A stretch of 64,000 nucleotides of DNA from Pseudomonadota bacterium (GTDB lineage: Bacteria > Desulfobacterota > Desulfovibrionia > Desulfovibrionales > Desulfovibrionaceae). The stretch covers positions 1-64,000 of the forward strand of contig JAEWCY010000132.1 in assembly GCA_023390395.1 (NCBI GenBank). Direction: 5' to 3'. Of the stretch, positions 1-8,389 are shown piece after piece. Position 1 is the stretch's first letter, and the number at the start of each line of letters is the position of its first letter. A program made the translations under genes and the position numbers. The notes under the pieces were generated by a model. That model ran no database searches. It was given only the letters and a program-made list of their open reading frames with translations, and was not told where the DNA came from.

Positions 1-239
1 ACGCCCTGGTCGTTTTCGATGAGGTCGAAGATGCTGACCACGTTGGGGTGGGGCAACCGGGCCTGCAGGCGCGCTTCCTGGAGGAAGCGCTTGAGCATGT
101 CCTGGTTGTGGGAGAGTTGCGGGGCCAACCGCTTGATGGCCACCTGGCGGTCCAACCGGCGGTGGAGGGCGCGGTACACCTGTCCCATGCCGCCCTCGCC
201 GATCTTCTCCAGGAGGTCATAGCCCTCGATGTATTCCAA
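1..239 (-). CDS. Serine/threonine protein kinase, N-terminal fragment (runs off left edge)
   Basis: The minus strand encodes the N-lobe of a Hanks-type (PknB-like) Ser/Thr kinase. A glycine-rich ATP loop GEGGMGQVYRA is followed by the VAIK lysine, a stretch resembling helix C (FLQEARLQARL) and HPNVV at the start of strand 4. The catalytic HRD and DFG motifs would lie outside the window. No ATG is suitably placed. The proposed TTG at 239 is preceded by a G-rich GGGGGACGGAG stretch, but the frame stays open further upstream, so the start is uncertain. Such kinases phosphorylate cytosolic or membrane-associated targets; the substrate cannot be inferred. The gene points away from the rest of the window. 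Confidence 0.8.
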   Translation of the reverse strand, partial: MEYIEGYDLLEKIGEGGMGQVYRALHRRLDRQVAIKRLAPQLSHNQDMLKRFLQEARLQARLPHPNVVSIFDLIENDQG

Positions 240-1743
240 AGCTCCGTCCCCCAATGGCCGACGATCACGTTCATTTCGCCGACGCCGCAACGCGGTCACG
301 GCGTCGGCGTCGCATCCGGCGCGCGGTTAGAGAGTTGTTCAACGGCTCTGCCCGGGTTCGCGTCGCGTCGTTCTCGTGAGGCGGTGCGGCGGCACGCAGG
401 GCTTTCCCGCCGCAGGCTCCGACGGCGGACAGGCTGTCCTCCCCGGCTGACAGTCCCACCACGTCTGGACCATCCGGGCGAGGCCGTTCCAAAAGGCCGG
501 GACCTAGTCCTCGTCGGCGATGGCCGGCGTGCATTCCCTTGCAGCGGACGCGAGGCCTCGCTTGGAGACGCTGCAGGCCTTTCAGGGTCGCCCCCGGAGG
601 GGAAACCGGGAAGCAGCGAGCTGGCAAGCGGCCGACTCGTCCGTCCACACGCAGACGGAACGCTCCGCCAGTACAGCAGTTCGGGGCTGCCATTGCGTGA
701 TGCTGCTCCGCAGATTTCCCCCATACGCCAGAGACAATTGCGGCCTCGAGCCCGGGTTGTCTTCCCTCCATGGGAGAAATAGCGCGAAAGGGGCCCAACG
801 GCTGTCAAGGATTTCCGGTATTTTGCGTAGCGGCATTTGGGGACAGGTCCTCCGCGACCACTCAGCGCGGCCTCTCGCGGAGACCGCGAGGCGGCTTGCC
901 GGGTCCTTGCAGGCAGGGGCGTCGGGAAAACTCTGGAAAACCGCGATGCAGGGCGGTGGGTCGCAACAACCACGAGAACGACCGTCTGCCTGTGCCGATC
1001 GTTTCGGCGCGGACGCGGCGGAGCGACGCTTCAAGGGGGCTGGCGTCTTCGAGGGATACGGTCAGCCGGTCCGGGGCGGCCGCTGCGATCCCGGGACATG
1101 GATCCGCCCTGCGGACGGCTTCGGGCAGGGGATGCCCGCCGGAGTATCGTATCCCCCGTGAGAAGGGAAAGCTGGTTCGTGGAATTGATAAACCTGATAC
1201 GCCAATGTCGGTTCCATCGGAACAACCGTTTTGACATGCTGGGGATGAGGCTCTAACTTGCAAGGCAGAGCAAGGGCGTTGTGGATTGCGTCAGATGCCC
1301 CGTGTGCTTCTGTTGCATGCAGGATTTGCAAATGCATTGTAAATTGCATTGTAGAGATCGTTTGAGCGTGTTTTTTCAAAGAAGTTGTATGTTGCGACGA
1401 AGCGCTTTCCCCTTGACCCTCAACGACCCGAGCCGGACTTTGGTCGCCGTCGCGCCGCCGCGCGGAGGCCGGCCATGAATGGGGCGTCGCCTCCGGGTCG
1501 GAGGCTCCCCTGTGCGGCGAAGCGGCGAAGCGGCTCCCTTGTCCGGTCGCCGCGTTCCGTCGTAGCCGAGGTTCCGCCCGTCCACGCGTTGCGCCCCCGC
1601 GGCGCGACGCTCCCGAACATCCCCACAGGCAACAGCATGCCCGCGCCGCATCGGCGCAGGGCCGTGTCCCTTGCATGTCGCGCGACAGGCGTTTCCCTGG
1701 GTCGCCGACGCACCGACGCCATTTTCCCAAGGAGAAGCACCGT
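240..1743. other. 1.5 kb region without a convincing gene
   Basis: Open frames exist on both strands, but their translations are rich in Arg, Pro and Ser, lack domains and overlap one another, as expected from random high-GC DNA. Base composition is like the neighbours except for an AT-richer patch at about 1300-1390. That patch holds a 12-bp-period direct repeat, listed separately. The last 100 bases lead into the methyltransferase operon and end in an AAGGAGAAG ribosome site. I see no tRNA, inverted-repeat-bounded element or transposase remnant. Confidence 0.5.
1333..1353. promoter_or_regulatory. Tandem TGCATTGTA direct repeat, possible activator site
   Basis: TGCATTGTA occurs twice with a 12-base period (1333-1341 and 1345-1353). 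TTTGCAAA (1325-1332) lies immediately before it. The patch is clearly more AT-rich than its surroundings and lies about 390 bases upstream of the first gene of the corrinoid operon. Spaced direct repeats suit a dimeric or tandem DNA-binding protein. No regulator is encoded nearby, so this is a candidate only. Confidence 0.3.
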
Positions 1744-2799
1744 ATGAGAAGAGGATTTCTGACGACGCGCATGCTGGCCCTGACCCTGTGTTGGGCCATG
1801 GCCTGGACCGCGGGCGCGGCGCAAGCCGCCGGCGAGAAGCCCACCATCAAGCTGGCCGCCCAGGCCACCTCCGGCCAGGTCTTCCAGTACCTGGCCAAGA
1901 ACAAGGGCTACCTGGACGACGAAGGCGTCAACGTGGAGATGGTCTACATCAACAACGGCACGGACGCCTTTTCCGCCCTCAGCTCCGGCAAGGTGGACGT
2001 CATTTCCACCTACGGCACCGGCGGGCCGCTGATCCAGATCGCCAACGGCCAGCGGTTCTCCATCTTCGGCGGCTACATGATCATCGGCGCGACGCCCGTC
2101 TTCGCCCTGCCGGGCACGGAGTACAAGGGGCTCGAATCCTTCCGGGGCAAGAAGATCGCCATCATGCGCGGCGGCACCCCGGACATCGTGCTCAAGGGCA
2201 TCCTCCACGACGCGGGCTTCGACGTCTACAAGGACGTGACCTTCGTCGAGATCAAGCGCAACCAGGACGTCATGGAGGCCGTGCGCAGCGGCCAGTGCGA
2301 CTTCGGCGCGGTGTCCACCGGCTTCGAGCCGCAGATCAACGAATCCGGCATGCGCGTGGTCATGTGGCCCGACGAACTGTGGCCCAACCACTCCTGCTGC
2401 CGGATGCTCTCCCAGACGGAATGGATGGCCAAGAACCCCGAGCTGCTCAAGAAGCTCCTGCGCGCCTACCTGCGGGCCGAGCGCGACATGCGTCAGGCCG
2501 GGGGCATGGACCTGGTGGTCAAGCTGACCACGAAAGAGCTGGACATGCCGGAATCCCTGGTGCGCAGCTTCGTGCAGAGCCCGCACATGCTCTACGAGAC
2601 AGACCCCTACAAGAACAGCGTCCTGGCCATGTGGAACAAGATGCAGTCCTTCGGCTACATCAAGGACCCGGCCATCGACATCAACGACCACATCGACGTC
2701 GCCATCTACAAGGCCGCCCTGGATTCCCTGCTCGCCCAGCATCCCGACGATCCCTTCTACAAGGAAAAGTTGGAGATGTTCAAGAAGTTCGACCTGTAA
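1744..2799 (+). CDS. ABC transporter substrate-binding protein, NMT1/TauA-like
   Basis: A 351-residue periplasmic binding protein of the NitT/TauT (SsuA, TauA, ThiY) superfamily. It captures a small ligand outside the membrane and delivers it to the permease encoded next. The first 27 or so residues form a Sec signal peptide (basic MRRGFLTTR, a hydrophobic core, then AQAA). The mature part shows the family layout, with a FxYLAKNKGYLDDEGV segment and a FRGKKIAIMRGGTPD segment. An upstream in-frame ATG at 1675 is rejected, because the ATG at 1744 follows an AAGGAG site directly and starts the signal peptide. It heads an operon with corrinoid methyltransferase genes, so a methylated ligand is likely; the ligand itself is unknown. 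Confidence 0.88.
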   Translation: MRRGFLTTRMLALTLCWAMAWTAGAAQAAGEKPTIKLAAQATSGQVFQYLAKNKGYLDDEGVNVEMVYINNGTDAFSALSSGKVDVISTYGTGGPLIQIANGQRFSIFGGYMIIGATPVFALPGTEYKGLESFRGKKIAIMRGGTPDIVLKGILHDAGFDVYKDVTFVEIKRNQDVMEAVRSGQCDFGAVSTGFEPQINESGMRVVMWPDELWPNHSCCRMLSQTEWMAKNPELLKKLLRAYLRAERDMRQAGGMDLVVKLTTKELDMPESLVRSFVQSPHMLYETDPYKNSVLAMWNKMQSFGYIKDPAIDINDHIDVAIYKAALDSLLAQHPDDPFYKEKLEMFKKFDL

Positions 2800-2816
2800 C
2801 CGCGCAACGCCAATGC

Positions 2817-2846
2817 GGCGGCGGCCGGCGCGGTCCGGCCGCCGCC
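2817..2846 (+). other. Intercistronic stem-loop after the binding-protein gene
   Basis: A perfect 12-base inverted repeat (GGCGGCGGCCGG / CCGGCCGCCGCC, loop CGCGGT) fills the gap between the binding-protein and permease genes. It has no T-tract. Hairpins here commonly protect or separate the abundant binding-protein message from the rest of an ABC operon; that role is inferred. Confidence 0.6.
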
Positions 2847-2859
2847 TTCGGAGCATCGG

Positions 2860-3618
2860 ATGCAAAAGGTCCTCGTGCGTCATTGGGGCGTCGCCTGCAT
2901 CGGCATCGGCCTCGTCCTCGGCTACTGGCTGCTGACCGATTCCTGGCGCGTGCTCGATCCGTTCCTGTTCGCCGGGCCGAGCAAGGTGCTGCCCGCCTTC
3001 GTCCGGTCCCTGGACAAGCTCCTCGAAGGCCTGGTCAGCTCCCTGGCCCTGCTGGCCCCGGCCTACGCCCTGGCCGTGGTCCTCGGCATAGGCCTTGGCG
3101 TGCCCATCGGCCTGTGCCTGCCCCTGCGGCGCAACCTCACCCCGCACATCACCGCCGCCAGCGCCGTGCCGGTGACGCTGCTCACCCCTTTCGCCATCCA
3201 CGTCTTTTCCACCTTCTACGCCGCCTCGGTGTGCATCATCTTCCTCGGGGCCTTCTGGCCCATCCTCGGCTCCACCCTGGCCGGCGTGGTCACCATCGAC
3301 AAGCGCTACCTGGAAAACGCCGCCACCCTGGAAATGACGGGCATGGAAAAGATGTTCCGCGTCATCCTGCCGGCCGCCGCGCCCACCATCTTCTCCGGCT
3401 GTTCCATCGCCCTCAAGTTCGCCTTCATCCTGCTGACGGTCTCCGAAATGTTCGGGGCGACCTCGGGCATGGGCTATTTCGTCCAGTACTATTCGGACTT
3501 CGCCCGCTTCGACATGGTCATCGCCGGCTTCGTCTTCATGGCCGTGGTCCTGGTCGGCATCATGACGCTTTTCGATCTGGTCAGGAAAAGGGCCCTGGCC
3601 TGGACCCTCAACAGCTGA
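2860..3618 (+). CDS. ABC transporter permease (NitT/TauT family)
   Basis: A 252-residue inner-membrane permease of the binding-protein-dependent transport family. About six hydrophobic segments are visible, beginning at residues 10-28. Near residue 150 there is an EAA-like coupling loop (NAATLEMTGMEKMFRVILPAAAP) that would dock on the ATPase. The start is an ATG behind CGGAGCATCGG. The gene follows its binding protein after a stem-loop. Unusually, its ATPase is not next: a methyltransferase gene intervenes (3704-4795). It would act as a homodimer with the 4843-5664 ATPase. Confidence 0.88.
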   Translation: MQKVLVRHWGVACIGIGLVLGYWLLTDSWRVLDPFLFAGPSKVLPAFVRSLDKLLEGLVSSLALLAPAYALAVVLGIGLGVPIGLCLPLRRNLTPHITAASAVPVTLLTPFAIHVFSTFYAASVCIIFLGAFWPILGSTLAGVVTIDKRYLENAATLEMTGMEKMFRVILPAAAPTIFSGCSIALKFAFILLTVSEMFGATSGMGYFVQYYSDFARFDMVIAGFVFMAVVLVGIMTLFDLVRKRALAWTLNS

Positions 3619-3703
3619 CGCGGTTTTATGGCCGGGGCGTGCCGGTTTCCGTCGCCGCCCGGCCCCGGGCCGGCGGGGAAGCGCGCCGAAAGGAGGAGAC
3701 GCC

Positions 3704-4795
3704 ATGGGCGCAATGACGCCGCTTGAGCGGGCCGCTGCCATCGCCAAGGGGCAGGCGGCGGACAGGCTGCCGTGCAATCCCAACGTGGCCAACGGCGCGG
3801 CCAGGATTTACGGTTGCAGGATTTCCCAGTTCAACACCGACCCCGATGTGCTGGCCGCGGCCCAGGTCGCCTCGTACCGGCGCTTCGGCTACGACGGCGT
3901 GCGGATTTTCACCGACCTGTTCGCCTGGGCCGAGGCCATGGGCGCGCGGGTGACCCGCCCCGAGGACCACACCGTGGACCTGGCCGGGCCGGCCGTGTCC
4001 GGCGTGGCCGGCATCGACGCCCTGCGGCCGGCCGATCCCCGCAAGGACGGCCGGCTGCCCGTGCACCTGGCCGCCATGGACCGCCTCATGGACGCCATCG
4101 GGGGCGAGGTCGGCTGCGCGGCGGGCATCGTCGGCCCCTTCACCAACGCCTTCTTCCTCTACGGGGTCGACGACGCCTTCCGGCTCATGCGCAAGAACCC
4201 CCAGGCCTTCCACAAGCTCTGCCGGGTCTCCCTGGAGACCTGCCTGGCCTATGCCCAGGCGGCCATGGCCAAGGGGCTCTCGCCCACCATCTCCGAACCC
4301 ATGTCCTCGTGCACCGTGGTCAGCCCGGCCGCCTTCCGGGAATTTTCCCTGCCCTATCTCAAGGAACTCGTGGATTTTATCAAGGCCGACGGCAGGATGC
4401 CGGTCATCCACATCTGCGGCATGACGCGGCAGATATGGAACGACGTGGCGGACCTCGGCGTGGGGGGATTTAGCGTCGACAACGTCGTGGACCTCAAGGA
4501 ATGCTGCCGCACCATAGGCCACAAGACCAAGATCCTCGGCCACGTCGATCCGGCCGGCGTCATGTACGGCGGCACGGTGACCGACGTGCGCCGCCGCACG
4601 CTCCAGTGCATCCTCGACGCCCACGATTCCCCCAAGGGCTACGTGGTCATGTCCGGGTGCAGCCTGCCCGTGGAAACGCCGCCGGAAAACATCGACGCCA
4701 TGATGCGGGTCGTCGGGGAAGTGGGCTATCCCGTCGATCCCGACAAGGTCCGCGACATGCTCGACCGCCTGCCCAAGGACGCTGCGGACGCCTGA
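3704..4795 (+). CDS. UroD-family methyltransferase (MtaA/CmuA-like)
   Basis: A 363-residue protein of the uroporphyrinogen decarboxylase superfamily, in the branch acting on methyl-corrinoid proteins (MtaA, MtbA, CmuA). Those enzymes bind zinc through an H-x-C...C triad. Here this is visible as H236 and C238 in VIHICGM and C319 in MSGCSLP. That makes it a methyl-transfer enzyme rather than a haem-pathway decarboxylase. The ATG at 3704 follows AAAGGAGGAGACGCC; a second ATG lies three codons in. It sits between the permease and ATPase genes of an importer, which ties the transported compound to methyl transfer. Substrate and acceptor (coenzyme M-like thiol, tetrahydrofolate or the corrinoid itself) are not determinable from sequence. 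Confidence 0.85.
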   Translation: MGAMTPLERAAAIAKGQAADRLPCNPNVANGAARIYGCRISQFNTDPDVLAAAQVASYRRFGYDGVRIFTDLFAWAEAMGARVTRPEDHTVDLAGPAVSGVAGIDALRPADPRKDGRLPVHLAAMDRLMDAIGGEVGCAAGIVGPFTNAFFLYGVDDAFRLMRKNPQAFHKLCRVSLETCLAYAQAAMAKGLSPTISEPMSSCTVVSPAAFREFSLPYLKELVDFIKADGRMPVIHICGMTRQIWNDVADLGVGGFSVDNVVDLKECCRTIGHKTKILGHVDPAGVMYGGTVTDVRRRTLQCILDAHDSPKGYVVMSGCSLPVETPPENIDAMMRVVGEVGYPVDPDKVRDMLDRLPKDAADA

Positions 4796-4842
4796 TAAAG
4801 GCGGCGATCCCCGGACTCTCGGCTTATGGAGGCTTTCGCCCC

Positions 4843-5664
4843 TTGCTTACGGTGACATTGGAAGACGTCAGATTCGCCTACGGCGCGACGCCCATTCTCG
4901 ACGGCATCGACATGGACGTGGCGGCCGGTTCCTTCGTGTGTCTCCTCGGCCAGTCCGGCTGCGGCAAGAGCACGCTGCTGCGCCTGCTCGGCGGCCTGGA
5001 AAAACCCCGGTCCGGCCGGCTCCTCGTCGAGGGGCGGCCCGTGGCCGGGCCGGGGCTGGACCGGGGAATGGTCTTTCAGGACTACGGCCTGTTTCCCTGG
5101 ATGAGCGCCGGCGAGAACATCGCCGTCGCGCTCAAGCAGAAATACCGGACCATGAGCGCGGCCGAGCGCAAGGCCGCCGCCCTTTCGCGCCTGGCCGAGG
5201 TGGAGCTCGACCCGTCGTGCTACGGCAAGCTCCCCCGGGAGCTCTCCGGCGGCATGCGCCAGCGCTGCGCCATCGCCCGGGCCTTCGGCATCGATCCGCC
5301 CATCCTGCTCATGGACGAGCCCTTCGCCGCCCTGGACGCCGTGACCCGGGCCAGGCTCCAGGACCTGGTGCTCGACTTGTGGCAACGGGAAGGGCAGCGC
5401 CGCAAGACCATCTTCTTCGTCACCCACGACGTGGACGAGGCCCTGCTTCTGGCCACGGACATCTATATCCTCGGCCAGTCGCCAAGCCGCGTCATCTACC
5501 GGCACGCCTTCGACCGGGGCACGCGCCGGCGGCGCGATTCCATCTACAACGACGCCGCCATGGTCGGGCTTCGAAACGAGCTGATCCGCATCATCAACGA
5601 GGAGATCACCCAGCTTCGGGCCGCCGACGCCCGGGCTCCCGAGGCGCGGGAGCCCGGCGCATGA
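4843..5664 (+). CDS. ABC transporter ATPase (SsuB/TauB-like)
   Basis: A 273-residue nucleotide-binding subunit. Walker A GQSGCGKST, Q-loop FQDYGLFPW, signature LSGGMRQR, Walker B ILLMDEPF and the H-loop VTHD are all intact, so it should power import through the 2860-3618 permease. A TTG start at 4843 is preferred. It lies ten bases after GGAGG, and the translation then begins directly with the conserved strand (LTVTLEDVRFAYG). Upstream ATGs in this frame lie inside the preceding gene. Its last codons overlap the next gene by an ATGA, indicating translational coupling. The C-terminal 35 residues are Arg/Ala-rich and not conserved. Confidence 0.88.
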   Translation: MLTVTLEDVRFAYGATPILDGIDMDVAAGSFVCLLGQSGCGKSTLLRLLGGLEKPRSGRLLVEGRPVAGPGLDRGMVFQDYGLFPWMSAGENIAVALKQKYRTMSAAERKAAALSRLAEVELDPSCYGKLPRELSGGMRQRCAIARAFGIDPPILLMDEPFAALDAVTRARLQDLVLDLWQREGQRRKTIFFVTHDVDEALLLATDIYILGQSPSRVIYRHAFDRGTRRRRDSIYNDAAMVGLRNELIRIINEEITQLRAADARAPEAREPGA

Positions 5665-6524
5665 GCGTTGCCGCCTGCGGGCGCCGCGACGTGGCGGCGC
5701 TCCCGGACGAGCTCCTGGCCCGCCTGGGCCTGCGCCGCGACGCCGTCCACACGGACGCGCAGGCCATGGCCCGCGTCGCCCTGGCCCGCCAGGCCGAACT
5801 GGGCGGCAGTCTGTGCTTTTTGCCCTTTTGCTGCACGCTCGAGGCCGAGGCTCTGGGCGCGCCCATCCGCCTGGGCGACGCCGTGGCCGGCCCCCGGGCC
5901 GCCGCCTTTGTCTGCGCCGGCCTGCGCGACGTCCTGGCGCTGCCGCCCATGGACATCGGCTGCGGGCGCATCGCCCGGGTCCTTGCCGCCTGCCAGGCGC
6001 TGGCCGGGCAGGGCGAGGCCGTGGCCCTGGAAATAAGCGGCCCCCTGACCATCCTCAACTGGCTCATGGAACTGGCCGCGGTCTTCAGGGAATGGCGCAG
6101 GGACGAGGCCCTTTTTCGCGACGTGCTCGCCCGGCTGGACCGGGAACTGCGCCTTTTCGCCCTGGCCGCCGCCGGCCGGGGTGTGCGGGCGATAAGCTTC
6201 GCCGACCCCGTGGGCACGCTGTCCGTGCTCGGCCCCGGCCGGTTCGATTTCCTGGCCGACGCCTTCACGCGGCCCTTCCTGGGCCGCCTGCGGGAGGCGC
6301 AGGGCTTTGCGGCCGCGCTCCACGTCTGCCCCAAAACCGCCGGGGGACTCGTCTCCCGGGGCCTGGCCGCCTGGCGGGAACTCCCGGCCGGCGGCCCGGG
6401 CTCCTACGCCGAGGCCTGCCTCGCGGCCGGGGCCGACGGCAGGATATACGGCGAGGCCTGCCTCAAGGACGCCGGCTATCGCCCCAGGGGCGGCGTCCTG
6501 CGGGAACTGGTCCTGACGCCTTGA
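5661..6524 (+). CDS. Short UroD-family methyltransferase-like protein
   Basis: A 287-residue member of the uroporphyrinogen decarboxylase/cobalamin methyltransferase superfamily, about 50-70 residues shorter than its two paralogues here. The putative zinc triad remains: H221 and C223 in ALHVCPK, and C267 near the C-terminus. The LPFCCTLEAEALGAPIRLGD block closely parallels LPFCMTVEAEALGAGVALGD in the 7334-8389 protein, so the two are paralogues. The region between that block and the H-x-C motif is compressed. It starts within the ATGA overlap with the ATPase gene. The probable role is methyl transfer to or from the corrinoid protein encoded next; which half-reaction is unknown. Confidence 0.78.
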   Translation: MSVAACGRRDVAALPDELLARLGLRRDAVHTDAQAMARVALARQAELGGSLCFLPFCCTLEAEALGAPIRLGDAVAGPRAAAFVCAGLRDVLALPPMDIGCGRIARVLAACQALAGQGEAVALEISGPLTILNWLMELAAVFREWRRDEALFRDVLARLDRELRLFALAAAGRGVRAISFADPVGTLSVLGPGRFDFLADAFTRPFLGRLREAQGFAAALHVCPKTAGGLVSRGLAAWRELPAGGPGSYAEACLAAGADGRIYGEACLKDAGYRPRGGVLRELVLTP

Positions 6525-6655
6525 ACTTTTTCCGGCCGCCGGGCGAGGCCCGGGCGAGGCCGGCGGGACGCCCCAGGCCACGTGGGGCGTCCGGCGCGGC
6601 GGGGGCGGTTTCCCCGCGAACGCGACGTGGCGGCAAGCGAACCCCGGAGGACGGG

Positions 6656-7324
6656 ATGAACGACAAGCAGACGCTTTTGCGGCAACTTTCCGACTGCGTG
6701 CGCAACATGGAAGACGAGCGCGTGGTGGACGTGTCCCGGGACTATGTCGCGGGCGGCCATCCCGCCCTGGACGGCATCCTGGGCGGGCTGGTCGACGGCA
6801 TGAACCGGGCCGGCGCGCTCTACGAGGAAGAGGAATACTTCGTCTCCGACCTGCTGCTGTGTTCCGACGCCATGTACGCCGGCCTGGCCGAACTGACGCC
6901 GCATCTCCCCGAGGAGGAGCGCAACGCCCGCAAGCCCCGGGCCGTCATCGGCGTGGTCGAGGGCGACACCCACGACATCGGCAAGAACCTCGTCAAGATC
7001 ATGATGGAGACGGCCGGGTTCGAGATGATCGACCTCGGCCGCGACGTGCCGGTGGAGCGCTTCGTGGCCGTGGCCAGGGAGATGGAGGCGTCGCTGGTGT
7101 GCCTGTCCACGCTCATGACCACCACCATGACCAACATGGGCCGCATCGTGGCCCTGCTGGAAAAGGAGAACCTGCGCGGCTCGGTCAAGGTCATCATCGG
7201 CGGCGCGCCGGTGTCGTCGGCCTTCGCCAAAAAGATCGGGGCGGACGCCTACGCCGACAACGCCGTGGAAGCGGTGGCCGTGGCCAGGCGGCTGCTGGCC
7301 GCCGAAGCCCGGCCGACCGCCTGA
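6656..7324 (+). CDS. Corrinoid (B12-binding) methyl-carrier protein
   Basis: A 222-residue corrinoid protein of the MtbC/MttC/MtaC type. An N-terminal four-helix cap occupies about residues 1-90. A Rossmann-like B12 domain follows, with the lower-ligand signature GDTHDIGKN (His106), then LSTLMTTTM and IIGGAPVS, as in methionine-synthase-type cobalamin domains. The ATG follows CCGGAGGACGG. It would shuttle the methyl group between the UroD-family enzymes on either side and needs Co(I) regeneration by the RACo-like protein at 8367-10172. The roughly 130-base gap before it is the largest inside this operon. Family assignment is secure; the substrate is not. Confidence 0.92.
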   Translation: MNDKQTLLRQLSDCVRNMEDERVVDVSRDYVAGGHPALDGILGGLVDGMNRAGALYEEEEYFVSDLLLCSDAMYAGLAELTPHLPEEERNARKPRAVIGVVEGDTHDIGKNLVKIMMETAGFEMIDLGRDVPVERFVAVAREMEASLVCLSTLMTTTMTNMGRIVALLEKENLRGSVKVIIGGAPVSSAFAKKIGADAYADNAVEAVAVARRLLAAEARPTA

Positions 7325-7333
7325 GGCGCGGCC

Positions 7334-8389
7334 ATGCTCGACGCGCGCGCACGCCTGCGCCGGGCGCTCGCCCGGCAGGAGACGGACCGGCCGCCGTGCG
7401 TCTGCCCCGGCGGCATGATGAACATGGTCACCCGCGAGCTCATGGAGCTTTCCGGCCTGTCCTGGCCGCGCGGCCACACGGACCCGGTCCACATGGCCCG
7501 CCTGGCCCGGGCTGCCTGGGAGGCCGGCTGCTTCGAGAACTTCGGGCTGCCCTTTTGCATGACCGTGGAGGCCGAGGCCCTGGGGGCCGGCGTGGCCCTC
7601 GGCGACATGACGACCGAGCCGCGCGTGGCGCGCTACGCCATCGACGGCCTGGAGCGCTGGGAAGACTTGCCGGCCTGGGACGCCGGCGCGGGCAGGATGG
7701 CCGTGGCGGCCGAGGCCGTGGCGCTTCTTCGCGCCGAGGACCGGGGCGTGCCGGTCATCGGCAACCTGACCGGGCCCATGAGCCTGGCCGGCAGCCTGCT
7801 CGACCCGGTGGCGCTCTACAAGGGCCTGCGTCGCCGTCCCGAGCTGGCCCGGGCCTTCCTGGAGCACGTCGCCGACGCCGTGCTGGCCTTCGGCCTGCGT
7901 CTGCTCGCGGCCGGGGCCGACGTGATCGCCCTGTCCGACCCGAGCGGCACGGGCGAGATCCTGGGGCCGAGGCTCTTCGCCGCCTACGAGGTCCCGCTTC
8001 TCAACCGCGTCCTGCGCGGCCTGCGCTCGGCCTCTCCCGAGGCGGGGCGCATCGTCCACATCTGCGGCAAGATGCACACGGTCTTTCCGCTCCTGGCCGG
8101 CATCGAGACCGACGCGCTGAGCTTCGACGCCGTGGTCAGCCTCAAAAAGGCCCGGGCGCACCTGCCGGACACGGCCGTCATGGGCAACGTCAGCACCTTC
8201 GCCCTGGAAACCGGCCGCCCGGAAAAGGTGGCCGCCCTGACCCGCCATTGCCTGGCCAGCGGGGCGGACATCGTGTCCCCGGCCTGCGGCATGGGCAACG
8301 CCACCCCCCTGGCCAACATCCGGGCCATGCTGCAAACCGTGCGCGAAAGCGAGCCCGGGAGGCCTCATGCCCGTCGTCCGGTTGCCTGA
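7334..8389 (+). CDS. UroD-family methyltransferase (MtaA/MtbA-like)
   Basis: A 351-residue UroD-superfamily methyltransferase directly after the corrinoid gene. The metal triad is clear: H242 and C244 in IVHICGKM, and C318 in SPACGMG. The N-terminal ALARQETDRPPCVCPGG segment and the LTGPMS block are typical of the methylcobamide:CoM methyltransferase-like branch. It is the full-length paralogue of the shorter 5661-6524 protein. It probably catalyses one of the two half-reactions (substrate to Co(I), or methyl-Co to acceptor). The start has a weak GAGGCG site nine bases after the corrinoid stop, suggesting coupling. Its end overlaps the activator gene by 23 bases. Confidence 0.87.
   Translation: MLDARARLRRALARQETDRPPCVCPGGMMNMVTRELMELSGLSWPRGHTDPVHMARLARAAWEAGCFENFGLPFCMTVEAEALGAGVALGDMTTEPRVARYAIDGLERWEDLPAWDAGAGRMAVAAEAVALLRAEDRGVPVIGNLTGPMSLAGSLLDPVALYKGLRRRPELARAFLEHVADAVLAFGLRLLAAGADVIALSDPSGTGEILGPRLFAAYEVPLLNRVLRGLRSASPEAGRIVHICGKMHTVFPLLAGIETDALSFDAVVSLKKARAHLPDTAVMGNVSTFALETGRPEKVAALTRHCLASGADIVSPACGMGNATPLANIRAMLQTVRESEPGRPHARRPVA

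Noticed and set aside
240..1160. Small frames of 130-245 residues in the gene-free region
   Set aside because: They overlap one another on both strands, have Arg/Pro/Ser-rich translations, no ribosome sites and no domain.
1420..3792. A 790-residue open frame on the minus strand
   Set aside because: It is antisense to the binding-protein and permease genes, rich in Gly, His, Asp and Val as expected from reading GC-rich coding DNA backwards, and has no domain.
3704..8389. Haem-biosynthesis uroporphyrinogen decarboxylase (hemE)
   Set aside because: Three paralogues with H-x-C...C metal motifs beside corrinoid and RACo genes indicate methyltransferases; no other haem genes are present.
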